A stretch of DNA of 64,000 bases from Natronincola peptidivorans (lineage in GTDB: Bacteria; Bacillota; Clostridia; Peptostreptococcales; Natronincolaceae). Location: assembly GCF_900111615.1 (NCBI RefSeq), contig NZ_FOHU01000013.1, positions 1-64,000 on the forward strand, given 5' to 3'. Position 1 is the first letter of the stretch. Every line of letters starts with the position of its first letter. The translations under genes and the position numbers were made by a program. Below are positions 36,102 through 45,259 of this stretch, piece by piece. The notes below the pieces were generated by a model that had not been told where the DNA came from, made no database searches, and saw nothing but the letters and a program-made list of their open reading frames with translations.

Positions 36102-37304
36102 GTGAGTAAAAAATTTGAAGAATTTAATCTTAAACAATTTCTATTAGAAAATCTTGAGACAGAGGGGATTGAGAATCCTACTGAGATACAAGCTACCGCT
36201 ATTCCTTATATTCTAGAGGGTAAGGACGTGATAGGTAAGGCTAAAACAGGCACAGGAAAAACCTTAGCTTATTTAATACCGATGATAGAAAAAATTGATT
36301 CTGAGAAAAAAGAACTTCAAATGCTTGTACTGGCTCCAAGTAGAGAGCTTAGCCTTCAAATTCATAGAGAAGCAGAGGGTATTATTAAAAACACAAATAT
36401 CTCTGCAATGCCGTTGGTGGAAGGAATGGATATTAATCGACAGCTAGACAAATTAAAGAGCAAGCCTCAGCTTATTATAGCCACTCCTGGAAGATTAGTA
36501 CATATTATAGGATTAAAAAAGATAAAGATGCATGGTGTAAAGCTGATAGCCTTGGATGAGGTCGATCAAATGATGGAGCAAGGATTACAAGAAAAGGTAC
36601 ATGCAGTGATTGATACTACTCTGAGGGATAGACAGTTGGTAAGCTTTTCTGCCACCCTTTCAAAAGATGCATTAAGCATTCTTCAATCATTAATGAAAGA
36701 GCCCCAATATATATCCTTAGATAAGGCTAAACCTGTCCCATCAAAAATTAGACATGTATATATAGTAAGTAAGGCACTAAAGAAAACGGAAACTTTGACA
36801 GAGCTTATACAAGCATTAAAACCAGCTAAGTCTTTGGTTTTTATCAACAAAAACGAAAACGTGGATAGATTTGTAAAGGAATTAAAAAACTTTGGGCTAT
36901 CTGTTGAAGGCATACAAACAAGGACAAAAAATCAGGATCGGCAACATATCCTAGCTACTTTTAATAAGGGTGAGCTTAAAGTTTTAGTTACAACGGATAT
37001 ATTTACTAGAGGGATGGATTTCAGAAATGTATCCCATATATTCAATATGGATTTACCGCTAAATCCAATTGATTACCTCCATAGGGCTGGTCGTACAGGT
37101 AGGATGGGTAAAGAAGGGGTAGTTTATAATATTGTGAGAGATCGAGAAAAATTTATCATGTATAAAATGATGAAGGGATTAAAAATTGATGTTACACCTG
37201 TCAGCATATTGAATGGAAAGGTTACAGCCGTTGAGGAAATTATACATGGCAAAAAAGCATCAGTAAGTAAAAAAAACCTTAAGACAGATGTGAGGAGAAA
37301 ATAG
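36102..37304 (+). CDS. DEAD-box RNA helicase
   Basis: A 400-residue helicase with both RecA-like domains. Motif I is AKTGTGKT, Ia PSREL, Ib TPGR, II DEVD in place of the usual DEAD, and III SAT. In the second domain, motif IV lies in LVFINKNENVDRF, V in TTDIFTRGMDF and VI is HRAGRTGR. The Q-motif Gln is present (PTEIQATAIPYILEG). It stops soon after the core, without the RNA-binding C-terminal domain of DbpA/YxiN-type enzymes, though the tail is basic. The start is GTG 36102 with AAAGGAG upstream. It likely remodels RNA or ribosome intermediates. Confidence 0.9.
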   Translation: MSKKFEEFNLKQFLLENLETEGIENPTEIQATAIPYILEGKDVIGKAKTGTGKTLAYLIPMIEKIDSEKKELQMLVLAPSRELSLQIHREAEGIIKNTNISAMPLVEGMDINRQLDKLKSKPQLIIATPGRLVHIIGLKKIKMHGVKLIALDEVDQMMEQGLQEKVHAVIDTTLRDRQLVSFSATLSKDALSILQSLMKEPQYISLDKAKPVPSKIRHVYIVSKALKKTETLTELIQALKPAKSLVFINKNENVDRFVKELKNFGLSVEGIQTRTKNQDRQHILATFNKGELKVLVTTDIFTRGMDFRNVSHIFNMDLPLNPIDYLHRAGRTGRMGKEGVVYNIVRDREKFIMYKMMKGLKIDVTPVSILNGKVTAVEEIIHGKKASVSKKNLKTDVRRK

Positions 37305-37408
37305 TAGATTACGGGATACTTCATTTGTTGAGTATTGCCTCCACAAATGAAAAGCAGTACTCCTATGACATGAGATTGTTGAGGTGACCAGTAAAGGGGG
37401 GGGCTAGC

Positions 37409-38074
37409 ATGAATATAACCGAGAGAGTAAAAGAACTTGAGGAACAGTTTAAAGTAAATAACTACTATGGAGACAAAAGCAAAGGAATCTATAATTATAG
37501 GAGAGGTTCAATAGCTATAATGGTATCAGCTCCCCATAGTGTAAAGCAGATTAGGAATGGCAATGTAAAAGCTGCTGATGTGGGAACTGGGGGCATAGCC
37601 CTTGCACTTCATGAATTGACAGATTGTCATGTAATGTATAGAACTTTTACAGCCAACGGAGATGCTAATAGAGATCTTCGTTGTAACTATAAACGAGAAC
37701 TTATAAAAAAGACAGCTAAAAATAATATAAAATATTTAATAGACTTACATGGGATGAGAAGGGATAGGCCCCATGATATAGATGTAGGCACTTTAAATGG
37801 GTTAACTACTGATTGGATAACTGAGAATCTAATTATAGATAAGTTTACAACACACGGGATTAAAGATGTTAGGTTTAATTATTTATTTGATGGTACTCCA
37901 AGGGGTACAGTAACGAGAACTGTATATCAGCAGCTAGGTATCATCTGTTTTCAACTAGAATTAAATGAAAGATATCGGAATTCAGAGGAAGAAGAAAACA
38001 TGCTAGCCGTGATGAATAGTTTAAAGTATCTAATCTTATATCTTGAAAAATTCGAAGAATATCCCAGAATCTGA
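37409..38074 (+). CDS. N-formylglutamate amidohydrolase-like enzyme
   Basis: A 221-residue metal-dependent hydrolase. The family landmarks are VSAPHSVKQ near residue 40, LIDLHGMRR near 112 and the final active-site region CFQLELNERYR near 192. N-formylglutamate deformylase acts in histidine degradation; many clostridial paralogues hydrolyse unknown N-acyl amino acids. It is not linked to hut genes here. AAAGGGGGGG stands ten bases before the ATG. Confidence 0.75.
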   Translation: MNITERVKELEEQFKVNNYYGDKSKGIYNYRRGSIAIMVSAPHSVKQIRNGNVKAADVGTGGIALALHELTDCHVMYRTFTANGDANRDLRCNYKRELIKKTAKNNIKYLIDLHGMRRDRPHDIDVGTLNGLTTDWITENLIIDKFTTHGIKDVRFNYLFDGTPRGTVTRTVYQQLGIICFQLELNERYRNSEEEENMLAVMNSLKYLILYLEKFEEYPRI

Positions 38075-38164
38075 TAGGAGTGTAATGGTACATGGTGATA
38101 AGTGTCGATACAGCTATTAGGAAGCTGGACATTAATATATTCAAAAAAAGGCAAGGTGAATTGT

Positions 38165-38278
38165 TTGACTTTTAGTTACAATGAAATAAAAGACAAGTTA
38201 TATAATATTATATTTGGAACTGATACTCCAGCAGGAAAGGCTTTTGATGTCATTCAACATAGCCCAATTAAATTCTAG
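38165..38278 (+). pseudogene. Truncated N-terminus of an ion-channel gene
   Basis: A 37-codon frame from TTG 38165 reads TFSYNEIKDKLYNIIFGTDT followed by PAGKAFDVIQHSPIKF and a stop. The IIFGTDTPAGKAFDV stretch matches my memory of the cytoplasmic start of bacterial voltage-gated-type potassium channels, which then enter the first membrane helix. Here the frame leaves that pattern and ends. The gene is therefore a remnant. No later channel motif (pore TVGYG) was seen in the following 500 bases. Confidence 0.5.
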
Positions 38279-38444
38279 ATGTTTTAACTAGCGGGTCTAT
38301 CCCAGCGAATCCTTCCGAGTTACTAGCTTCTACTAAGACGAATCAACCTATCAATAGATTCCAGGACTATGAGTTAATCCTTGTTGATTCTCCATTCTAT
38401 AATGATTTTATTTAACTTAATTGTGTTCTCGTTATCTACTGCTG

Positions 38445-38475
38445 ACCTACCCTAAAGGGGTAGGTTTGTTTTGTT
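38445..38475 (+). terminator. Rho-independent terminator
   Basis: ACCTACCC and GGGTAGGT form a perfect eight-base-pair stem around TAAAG, followed by TTGTTTTGTTG. The rest of the gap 38279-38847 shows no convincing gene. AAAAGGAG (38833-38840) serves the lipoprotein gene. Confidence 0.8.
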
Positions 38476-38847
38476 GTTTATTTCTCTATTTGTCAATAAA
38501 CAACCTGTTTTGTGTGGGCAAAAAAATAAGAAAACATGGTAATCTAGTAATAATTAATAGCAGAATTGCGTTGAGAATTTTTTAGAACTGGAATTTAAAC
38601 CAAGAAAAAGGAGGATAGTTTACGAAGGGATTTCATCAGATTAATATTAAAGGGGAGCATTGCTAGTATTGCCATCACTGCAGAAAAAATAAAGGTATTT
38701 TTCATTTGGCGTACAAAACTAAAGGAAAAATTTATACTGATAGTGTTTTTCCATCTTATTTTTTTCCGTGGGTTTCTAGTTAGGTTTGAACAGGAGGTTA
38801 TTTACCTATTAAATGCGGACCTCATTTTGAACAAAAGGAGATTTGAA

Positions 38848-41106
38848 ATGAAAAAATTAAAAATTTTTATTATGATGATAATATGTACTTCAATGGCGCT
38901 CTCAGGTTGTGGCTCAAAAGGTGTAGACAAAGCTCAGACATCTGAGCCTACCAGTAAAGCTTTAGAAGAATATATACAAGATGGTATTTTTGGTATTGAC
39001 ACAACACGAGAATATAAAGACACACAAGCATTAGAAGTAGATCAAGATAGTGATTTTACTATACAAAAGCAAGTATTAACTCCTGACAATGGTAGAATCC
39101 AGCATAAAGGTGTTAGTCTAGAGATCGATGCTGTATTTATGTCCGAGGAGGACAATATAACAATGGAAGTAACTAAAATGAAAGCACCTAAACCTTTAGA
39201 AAATGCTGTAGTAAGTGCTTATAAATTCACTGCAAGTAATAGTAATTATGATGGGTTATATACCATCACAATACCCTATGACACTACTGAAGGTATTGTA
39301 GGTGCAGGATACTTCAATAAAAGCAGCAATAAATGGGAGCCAGTAGTATATGAAATAGATGAAGCAAATAAGCAAGTAATCATAACGACAGATCACTTAT
39401 CAACCTATGGTGCATTTACCATTACAAATGAAGGAACTAGATACGCTAGAATTTCTTCCGGTTTGTTTGAAGCACATAATCATATGTCGAGACAAGGCAG
39501 CATGCATGGGGAAATAATACAGGAAGCGCTTGGCAATGAAATGACACCAGGTCAAAAGGCAGTTGATTTAGGCAGCTCTATTGTGGGTGATTGGTTTACG
39601 GCAACAGGTGTTATTATGGAGTTTGAAGGGCTCGCTTATAGCTCTGAATATTTATCTGATTTATCTGATATATTTGGAAATATAGGGTTAGCCTTATCCA
39701 TAGCACAATTAGCCTCAGATTACAGCAGGGGTGATCAACAGGCTATGGCTATTAACACCTTTAATACTGCACAAGGACTTGCCATAGGTAAATGGGGAAC
39801 AAAAGCATTAAAGGTATCTATGATAGGTGTAACAGCAATAGATTACTCATTAAATAAATTAATAGAGCAAGTAATAGGTGGTAGAGAAGAGGTATGGTTT
39901 AAAGCCTATGATAGATATTATAATGATAGACAAAAAAGGACTGGGCAAGACTGGTATCACAGAATAAAGCAATTACATGATCATGCTAGTACACCAGAAA
40001 GATTTCAAGCCCTACTAGAAACTGAATTGAATATGTATACCTATCTATTTTGGCAGGAAGATGAAGCTGTTATAGCTGAATATCAATCAGACGTTATGAA
40101 CCATGCTTGGAGTGGTGGTGGAGGTCTTAATCAACAGCTAAAAGAAAGAATAGCAGAAGAATATAAGAGCAATTTATTAAGATACACTTTGGAACCTGTT
40201 TTAAGAAGAATAGAAAAAGAAGTCAGATATGAACAATTTTTAGAATATCAAGAGGAATTAAGAAAAGCGAGAGATGAATTAAATAGAGTTATAACATTTG
40301 AAGTCCAAGAAGAATCCAGAGGTAACGAAGAATTAGACTATGCAGGATATATTATACAACTTGGACCATTAGCAGACAGTGCAGATTATAGGCAGTGGAC
40401 GGGTAGATTAAACAAAGATGGTTATGTCCAAACAAAATTTACCGTATTAGGTCATCTAGCAGCTGGCGCACCAAACGAAATAAGACTTTATGAAACGATA
40501 AAAGATTTAGAAAATGAAAATCCAGAATTAACAGTAGCGTTTACAGTAGATGTACCCAATACACGTGTTACTATTGGTCAAATAGAAGATGTTGATTTAA
40601 CAGGTGTTTGGGAGGGTTATTCAGTAATAACGGACTCAGTATTTGCAGAACAAGATTTAAGCAACATTCAGGCGAAAGAAGGATCTAGTATAGGAACGGC
40701 GGATGAGTTTGAAGCATTTTTTGAAGGCTGCGAGGATGAATTTGGAGAAGCAATTATGTTAATGATTCAAGATATAGTAAAGGGGCTTATGCACAAAGAC
40801 ATACCTACTACCATAGAATTTGTGAAAACAGAGCAAGAAAACCAATATTCTGGTTATATTCACATTAGACCAGAAGAAGTTACTGATTCTGCAATAGGCG
40901 ATGATATAAGAGGAGAGCGAGCCCCTTTCAAAGCTATTTATACAGATGGCAAAGTAAGTATTACAGTGGATACTGATGATTCTATAATGTATTATTTTGG
41001 AGATTTGCAAAGTGAGGACCATATAACAGGTACTTTCAATGCTCCCCATGGAGAGTTTGATATAATGGCTGGAACTTGGAGAGCAACAAGAGTAGACAAT
41101 GAGTGA
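38848..41106 (+). CDS. Large lipoprotein, unknown function
   Basis: A 752-residue lipoprotein: signal MKKLKIFIMMIICTSMALSG, lipid-acceptor Cys21. A beta-sandwich-like region (residues about 60-190, with RIQHKGVSLEIDAVFM and VVYEIDEANKQVIITTDHLSTYGAF) resembles ZU5-like surface domains. It is followed by a helical middle with GSSIVGDWFTATGV and a long charged helix (residues about 430-530), and then two beta-rich C-terminal domains, the last containing DLTGVWEGYSVITDSVF. I do not recognise a family. The ATG follows AAAAGGAG; an upstream in-frame start would destroy the signal peptide. It is followed 16 bases later by an Lgt-like membrane protein. Confidence 0.65.
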   Translation: MKKLKIFIMMIICTSMALSGCGSKGVDKAQTSEPTSKALEEYIQDGIFGIDTTREYKDTQALEVDQDSDFTIQKQVLTPDNGRIQHKGVSLEIDAVFMSEEDNITMEVTKMKAPKPLENAVVSAYKFTASNSNYDGLYTITIPYDTTEGIVGAGYFNKSSNKWEPVVYEIDEANKQVIITTDHLSTYGAFTITNEGTRYARISSGLFEAHNHMSRQGSMHGEIIQEALGNEMTPGQKAVDLGSSIVGDWFTATGVIMEFEGLAYSSEYLSDLSDIFGNIGLALSIAQLASDYSRGDQQAMAINTFNTAQGLAIGKWGTKALKVSMIGVTAIDYSLNKLIEQVIGGREEVWFKAYDRYYNDRQKRTGQDWYHRIKQLHDHASTPERFQALLETELNMYTYLFWQEDEAVIAEYQSDVMNHAWSGGGGLNQQLKERIAEEYKSNLLRYTLEPVLRRIEKEVRYEQFLEYQEELRKARDELNRVITFEVQEESRGNEELDYAGYIIQLGPLADSADYRQWTGRLNKDGYVQTKFTVLGHLAAGAPNEIRLYETIKDLENENPELTVAFTVDVPNTRVTIGQIEDVDLTGVWEGYSVITDSVFAEQDLSNIQAKEGSSIGTADEFEAFFEGCEDEFGEAIMLMIQDIVKGLMHKDIPTTIEFVKTEQENQYSGYIHIRPEEVTDSAIGDDIRGERAPFKAIYTDGKVSITVDTDDSIMYYFGDLQSEDHITGTFNAPHGEFDIMAGTWRATRVDNE

Positions 41107-41122
41107 AAGGTTGATTGATTAA

Positions 41123-41929
41123 ATGTATCCAGAACTAATCAATATAACTTTAAGTGAAGGAAATAGCATAATGATAAGCGCTTACAGGTTTTGGGGATTA
41201 GCTGCAGCTGGGTACCTAATTATTTCAGCAATTAGACATCTTAGAAAACTCAACATAACAGTAACTAAAATAGCACTATTAGTAATTGCTATGGTTACAT
41301 CGTTTTTTATAGGAGCTAGAATATTATATATTATTTTGTATTTGCCAGAAGTACTAAACAATCCTAAGATGGCCACAACATTTCATCTGAGAAATTTTAC
41401 ACTATATGGGGGATTATTATTATCTAGCATAGCTTGGTGGTTTATAACGAAAAAGCTGGGTGTAGGATCTTTAAAATTAACGGATAATATAATCCCTCAT
41501 ATAGGTATTGCTATCATAATCATGCGAGTAGGGTGTTTTCTAAATGGATGCTGTTATGGAAAACCTACTCATTTACCTTGGGGTATAAATGTACCATTAA
41601 TGTCCCAAGCACACCTGGGACAAATATACAACAATGTAGGAATAACCTCCTTAATACCAAGACCAGTTCATCCCACTCAGATTTACGAAATGATTGCTGC
41701 ACTGTTAGCTTCATTAATAGCATGGACGGTTATGAAAAGAACAGATAAAGAGGGGTTAACAACCGTAATATTTTGTTTTTTACTATCTCTAGGTAGATTA
41801 ACAACTTATCTCTTTCGTAGTTTTCCGATTGCAAGCAACTTTTCAAATATTATTAGAGGACCAATAGTCTATGGCTTAGTAATTTTAGCATCATCTATTT
41901 GGATATACAAGCAAACAGTTAAGGGATGA
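41123..41929 (+). CDS. Lgt-like prolipoprotein diacylglyceryl transferase family protein
   Basis: A 268-residue membrane protein with about seven hydrophobic segments. Patterns of the Lgt family are visible: RNFTLYGGLLLS near residue 90, MRVGCFLNGCCYGKPTHLPWGI near 135, and RPVHPTQIYEMIAALL near 180. Canonical Lgt has GR-GNF-NGE-G; here the Glu is replaced and two Cys appear (NGCCYG), as in divergent paralogues. It lies 16 bases after the large lipoprotein, so it may process that protein or use another lipid substrate. Whether it is the genome's main Lgt cannot be told. Confidence 0.75.
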   Translation: MYPELINITLSEGNSIMISAYRFWGLAAAGYLIISAIRHLRKLNITVTKIALLVIAMVTSFFIGARILYIILYLPEVLNNPKMATTFHLRNFTLYGGLLLSSIAWWFITKKLGVGSLKLTDNIIPHIGIAIIIMRVGCFLNGCCYGKPTHLPWGINVPLMSQAHLGQIYNNVGITSLIPRPVHPTQIYEMIAALLASLIAWTVMKRTDKEGLTTVIFCFLLSLGRLTTYLFRSFPIASNFSNIIRGPIVYGLVILASSIWIYKQTVKG

Positions 41930-41932
41930 AGC

Positions 41933-42871
41933 TTATAATATCCAAATAAAAAAGGGTATGGTAACGATAGAAAATAAAGTGCTGATAAATACAACCTTAG
42001 AAGCCAAATAATGATCATTTTCATATTTAGCAGCTACGATGGACATACCAACGGCTACCGGCAAAGCAGTGGCAATAACGAGAATTTGAAGCAACATCTC
42101 ATCTAGGTTAAACAACTTTAGGATACCCCAAATTATAAATGGCAGTATCAGCAATCTAATGAAACAACATAGTATAATTTTGACGTCATTAAATATTTGG
42201 TTTACCTTTAAATCTCCCAACATAGAACCAATAAAAATCATGGATAGGGGAGTGGTAATACTTCCTAACAGGTCCAATGAGTTGTAAATGACTAGTGGTA
42301 ATTTTGTTGAGGTCAGAAATAATCCAAAACCTATGAAAACAGCAACAATACATGGATTCATCATCTGACTTAATAAGGAAACATGATGGGTACCTTTAGA
42401 GGGTTTCATAGATGTTATTGAGGACCTTTGAAGAAGCCTTACACCAAAAGTCCATAAAAATACATCACTCATCATATTAACAATGGCCATATAAAACACG
42501 CCGATTTCTCCAAATACCACATATGCAATTGGAAAGCCAATAAAACCTGAATTAGGAAATATTAAAGCAAACTGAAAAACGTCTTTGGTAGTTCCTTCAA
42601 CCCCTAGAAATTTAGTAAACAGATAAGAGAAAACAATATAAACGAAATTCAGTCCAAAGGATATGACTAATAACTTAGCACCTACTTCAAAAAGAGTATC
42701 AGAAAAAACAAAACTACTGATAGATACAATGATTAAGGCAGGGAGAGATACATAGACCAATAAGCTGCTAATATCATTGTTCATATTATTACTAATTATT
42801 TTTAGCTTTTTACATAGATAACCCACACCAATTAGTGAAAATAAAATTAATACTTGTATTAATGCATCCAT
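41933..42871 (-). CDS. AEC-family transporter (auxin efflux carrier-like)
   Basis: A 312-residue membrane protein with about ten helices in two halves. The family pattern includes LIGVGYLCKKLKII at the start, FPNSGFIGFPIAYVVFG near residue 105 and ATALPVAVGMSIVAAKYEND near 275. AEC proteins usually export or exchange organic acids such as malate. I chose ATG 42871 because GGAGGG lies ten bases upstream. It converges with the Lgt-like gene (three bases between stops). Confidence 0.85.
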   Translation of the reverse strand: MDALIQVLILFSLIGVGYLCKKLKIISNNMNNDISSLLVYVSLPALIIVSISSFVFSDTLFEVGAKLLVISFGLNFVYIVFSYLFTKFLGVEGTTKDVFQFALIFPNSGFIGFPIAYVVFGEIGVFYMAIVNMMSDVFLWTFGVRLLQRSSITSMKPSKGTHHVSLLSQMMNPCIVAVFIGFGLFLTSTKLPLVIYNSLDLLGSITTPLSMIFIGSMLGDLKVNQIFNDVKIILCCFIRLLILPFIIWGILKLFNLDEMLLQILVIATALPVAVGMSIVAAKYENDHYLASKVVFISTLFSIVTIPFFIWIL

Positions 42872-43080
42872 AATTGAATCCCTCCATGCTGATGATGATA
42901 TTTTCTCACTTAATGTCATTTCGACAAATCAATATATTTACCTTTAAGTATTTTATACTTTTTAACAACATAGTAAGTTGCCTTGGTGTTGCCAGTAACA
43001 GCAGAAAAACTCAGATGGTGGGATGATTTCCTTTTGTTTCATCAAATTAGTTGAAGGTTTATGAAATTAATCATAATAAT

Positions 43081-43118
43081 AAAAAGCTGCTCTCCTAATA
43101 AAAGAGAGAACAGCTTTT
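43081..43118 (-). terminator. Terminator of the D-aminoacylase gene
   Basis: On the minus strand AAAAGCTGTTCTC pairs with GAGAGCAGCTTTT around a loop, followed by TTATT. The rest of the 42872-43179 gap shows nothing clear. Confidence 0.65.
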
Positions 43119-43179
43119 CTTGGTTTAAACAAAGTTTAAAAGTTCCTTCTAAGCAATCAACATAAAAAACATGCTCCTG

Positions 43180-44559
43180 TTAAGATCGAGATGAAAGATT
43201 TGCAGGTATGTATCTTCCCAGTCTATCATTAAGGATAACACCCTTTTGCACAGCAATCTCTCCATTAACAATAACATAGTCAATGCCCACTGGTGGAGTT
43301 TTAGGTTCTTCAAATGTGGCTAAATCATTAATGGTATCAGGGTTAAAAATAACCAAATCTGCATCAAATCCCTCGGTTACCTCACCCTTATTAGACAAAC
43401 CTAATCTTTTGGCTGGCATAGATGTCATTTTTTTTAAGGCATCTACTAAAGTTAAATATTGATTTTCCCTCACATACCTTCCTAATACCCGAGGAAATGT
43501 ACCTGCTCCTCTAGGATGTCCTTGACCATTTTTAAAAAACCCGTCACTGGCCACCATTACCAAAGGAGATTGTATTGCTTGGATTACTTCATCCTCATTC
43601 ATGACAAAGGTGATTACCTCTATCTCAGGATATTCACTTCTCATTTGATAAAAAAGGTCTTTGTCACATCGTATGCCTCTATACTCTCCTTCTGTTAAAA
43701 GAATACTGTCGTAAGACTTATTCCATAGCTCAAAGCATCCTTCATCAAACACAGCAGAGCCGATATAAGTGCCAAAAGCATCATAGGGATAGCAGTCTAT
43801 GGATAGATCAATCCCATGATCTATAGCTTGTTTTATGATATCAAGGCATTCCTGCATCATCCCATAGGCACAACAGCTGCCTATATGAGAAATCTGCATT
43901 GGAAAATTTGTGGCGGTAGAAATTTGTATAAGCTCATTTAATGATTGCACAGCATATCGGGCATCTTTCCTATAGTGGGCAGATAATAGCATGTTTCTAT
44001 CATCTACAGCGCTGCACAACTGAAATACTTCCTCTAAATCCGTCCCAGGAGAATACTCTAAACCAAAAGATACTCCTAATGCACCACCTTCAACGGCTTT
44101 TATAACAAGTCTTTTCATATCGTCTATTTGTATTGCTGAAGATTTATTATAGGGATTTATATTTCCAACAACATTTCTCAAATAATTATGGCCAACAAAG
44201 GACATGTAATTGGTTGGTGCCCCGTTATGATTTATAAATTCCACGAAGTCCTCTAAACTTTGTTTGTTGATTCCGCAGTTACCAGCTACACATGTAGTAA
44301 CCCCCATAAGAAGCATGCTATGAGAGATATCATAGGGGCTTGAGATTTTATAGCTTTTAAGCGTTTCTTCATGCATATGGATATCAATAAAGCCAGGAGA
44401 AACAATGCTGCCTTTTGCATCTATTTCTTCCCGCGAAGACTCAGGACAATACCCTATACAAGATATTGCACCATCTTTAATTCCTATATTACAAATTGTC
44501 TCCTGGTTTGAATCAAGCTCGAGGATTTTAGCATTTCTAATCTTTAAGTCATACATCAT
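43180..44559 (-). CDS. D-aminoacylase / N-acyl-D-amino-acid deacylase family amidohydrolase
   Basis: A 459-residue amidohydrolase of the D-aminoacylase branch. Motifs are PGFIDIHMH (metal His pair, near residue 62), VAGNCGINKQS (the GNCG Cys ligand typical of D-aminoacylases), LEYSPGTDLEE, SAHYR, QISHIGSC and VASDGFFKNGQGHPRGAGTFPRVLG near 365. It likely removes acyl groups from N-acyl D-amino acids or hydrolyses D-dipeptides. Divergent copies act on hydantoins or creatinine. The metallopeptidase gene is 37 bases upstream on the same strand, so they may be co-transcribed. GGAGGG stands before the start. Confidence 0.85.
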   Translation of the reverse strand: MMYDLKIRNAKILELDSNQETICNIGIKDGAISCIGYCPESSREEIDAKGSIVSPGFIDIHMHEETLKSYKISSPYDISHSMLLMGVTTCVAGNCGINKQSLEDFVEFINHNGAPTNYMSFVGHNYLRNVVGNINPYNKSSAIQIDDMKRLVIKAVEGGALGVSFGLEYSPGTDLEEVFQLCSAVDDRNMLLSAHYRKDARYAVQSLNELIQISTATNFPMQISHIGSCCAYGMMQECLDIIKQAIDHGIDLSIDCYPYDAFGTYIGSAVFDEGCFELWNKSYDSILLTEGEYRGIRCDKDLFYQMRSEYPEIEVITFVMNEDEVIQAIQSPLVMVASDGFFKNGQGHPRGAGTFPRVLGRYVRENQYLTLVDALKKMTSMPAKRLGLSNKGEVTEGFDADLVIFNPDTINDLATFEEPKTPPVGIDYVIVNGEIAVQKGVILNDRLGRYIPANLSSRS

Positions 44560-44596
44560 TCATCCCTCCCTAGACCATAGCTTTATGTCAGTGGAT

Positions 44597-44986
44597 TTAA
44601 TCCTTGCTGTATCTCTCTTTATAGCGATTAAGCATATGGGCATCCTTTATTTCTAGGCCTTTTTCTCCTGCTAAGGATTCTAAATGATGGGTGAATTCAT
44701 GCAGTAGTGTATCCTTAAGCTTTTGATACAATCTTGATTTAGATATTTCCTTATAGGCTCTTTTAAAGGAACCATAATAGATTTTAATTGTTCTCCCTGT
44801 ACTATGACTTCTCTGATATTCACCCATGATATAAAGCTTGTCACTGCTTCTACTTTGTGGATGCTCCTTAGACTCAGGTAATAAAAGAATACCTCCATTT
44901 AATTCCTTATAAAAATCTTTTGGTATCTCTTCTGCTATTGCATCTAATAGATGATGAACCTCTTCGATTGAAGGAAAATCCTTCAT
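44597..44986 (-). CDS. Small zincin-type metallopeptidase
   Basis: A 129-residue protein with the HEFTHHLE zinc-binding motif near residue 90 (HExxH plus downstream Glu), matching the minimal bacterial zincin family of about 130 residues. It has no signal peptide. The ATG follows AAGGAG. The following gene on this strand is a D-aminoacylase, so the pair might process small peptides, but this is speculative. Confidence 0.75.
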   Translation of the reverse strand: MKDFPSIEEVHHLLDAIAEEIPKDFYKELNGGILLLPESKEHPQSRSSDKLYIMGEYQRSHSTGRTIKIYYGSFKRAYKEISKSRLYQKLKDTLLHEFTHHLESLAGEKGLEIKDAHMLNRYKERYSKD

Positions 44987-45259
44987 AATAGCAACTCCTT
45001 CTTTAAATAAGCTGAAATTTCAATAGTTTATATGCCAATATGATAGCACACTTCCTCACTCTATTCAATTGTGTTTATGAGTTACCTACTATTTATCCTG
45101 ACTGTAAAAAATCAACCTAAATGAAATAACCTATATTTGCCTGACGATAGGAGTCTATATATTAATTGTTTGGTAATTTATGTGGTCTATAAATGGATGA
45201 AAAGCTCTGATATAATTATGGTTAATAGAGTTTTGATACATCTAAAAGGGGGGCAAAAA

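Noticed and set aside
38279-38440. Possible transposase remnant on the minus strand
   Set aside because: Translations contain several stops and no recognisable DDE or zinc motif.
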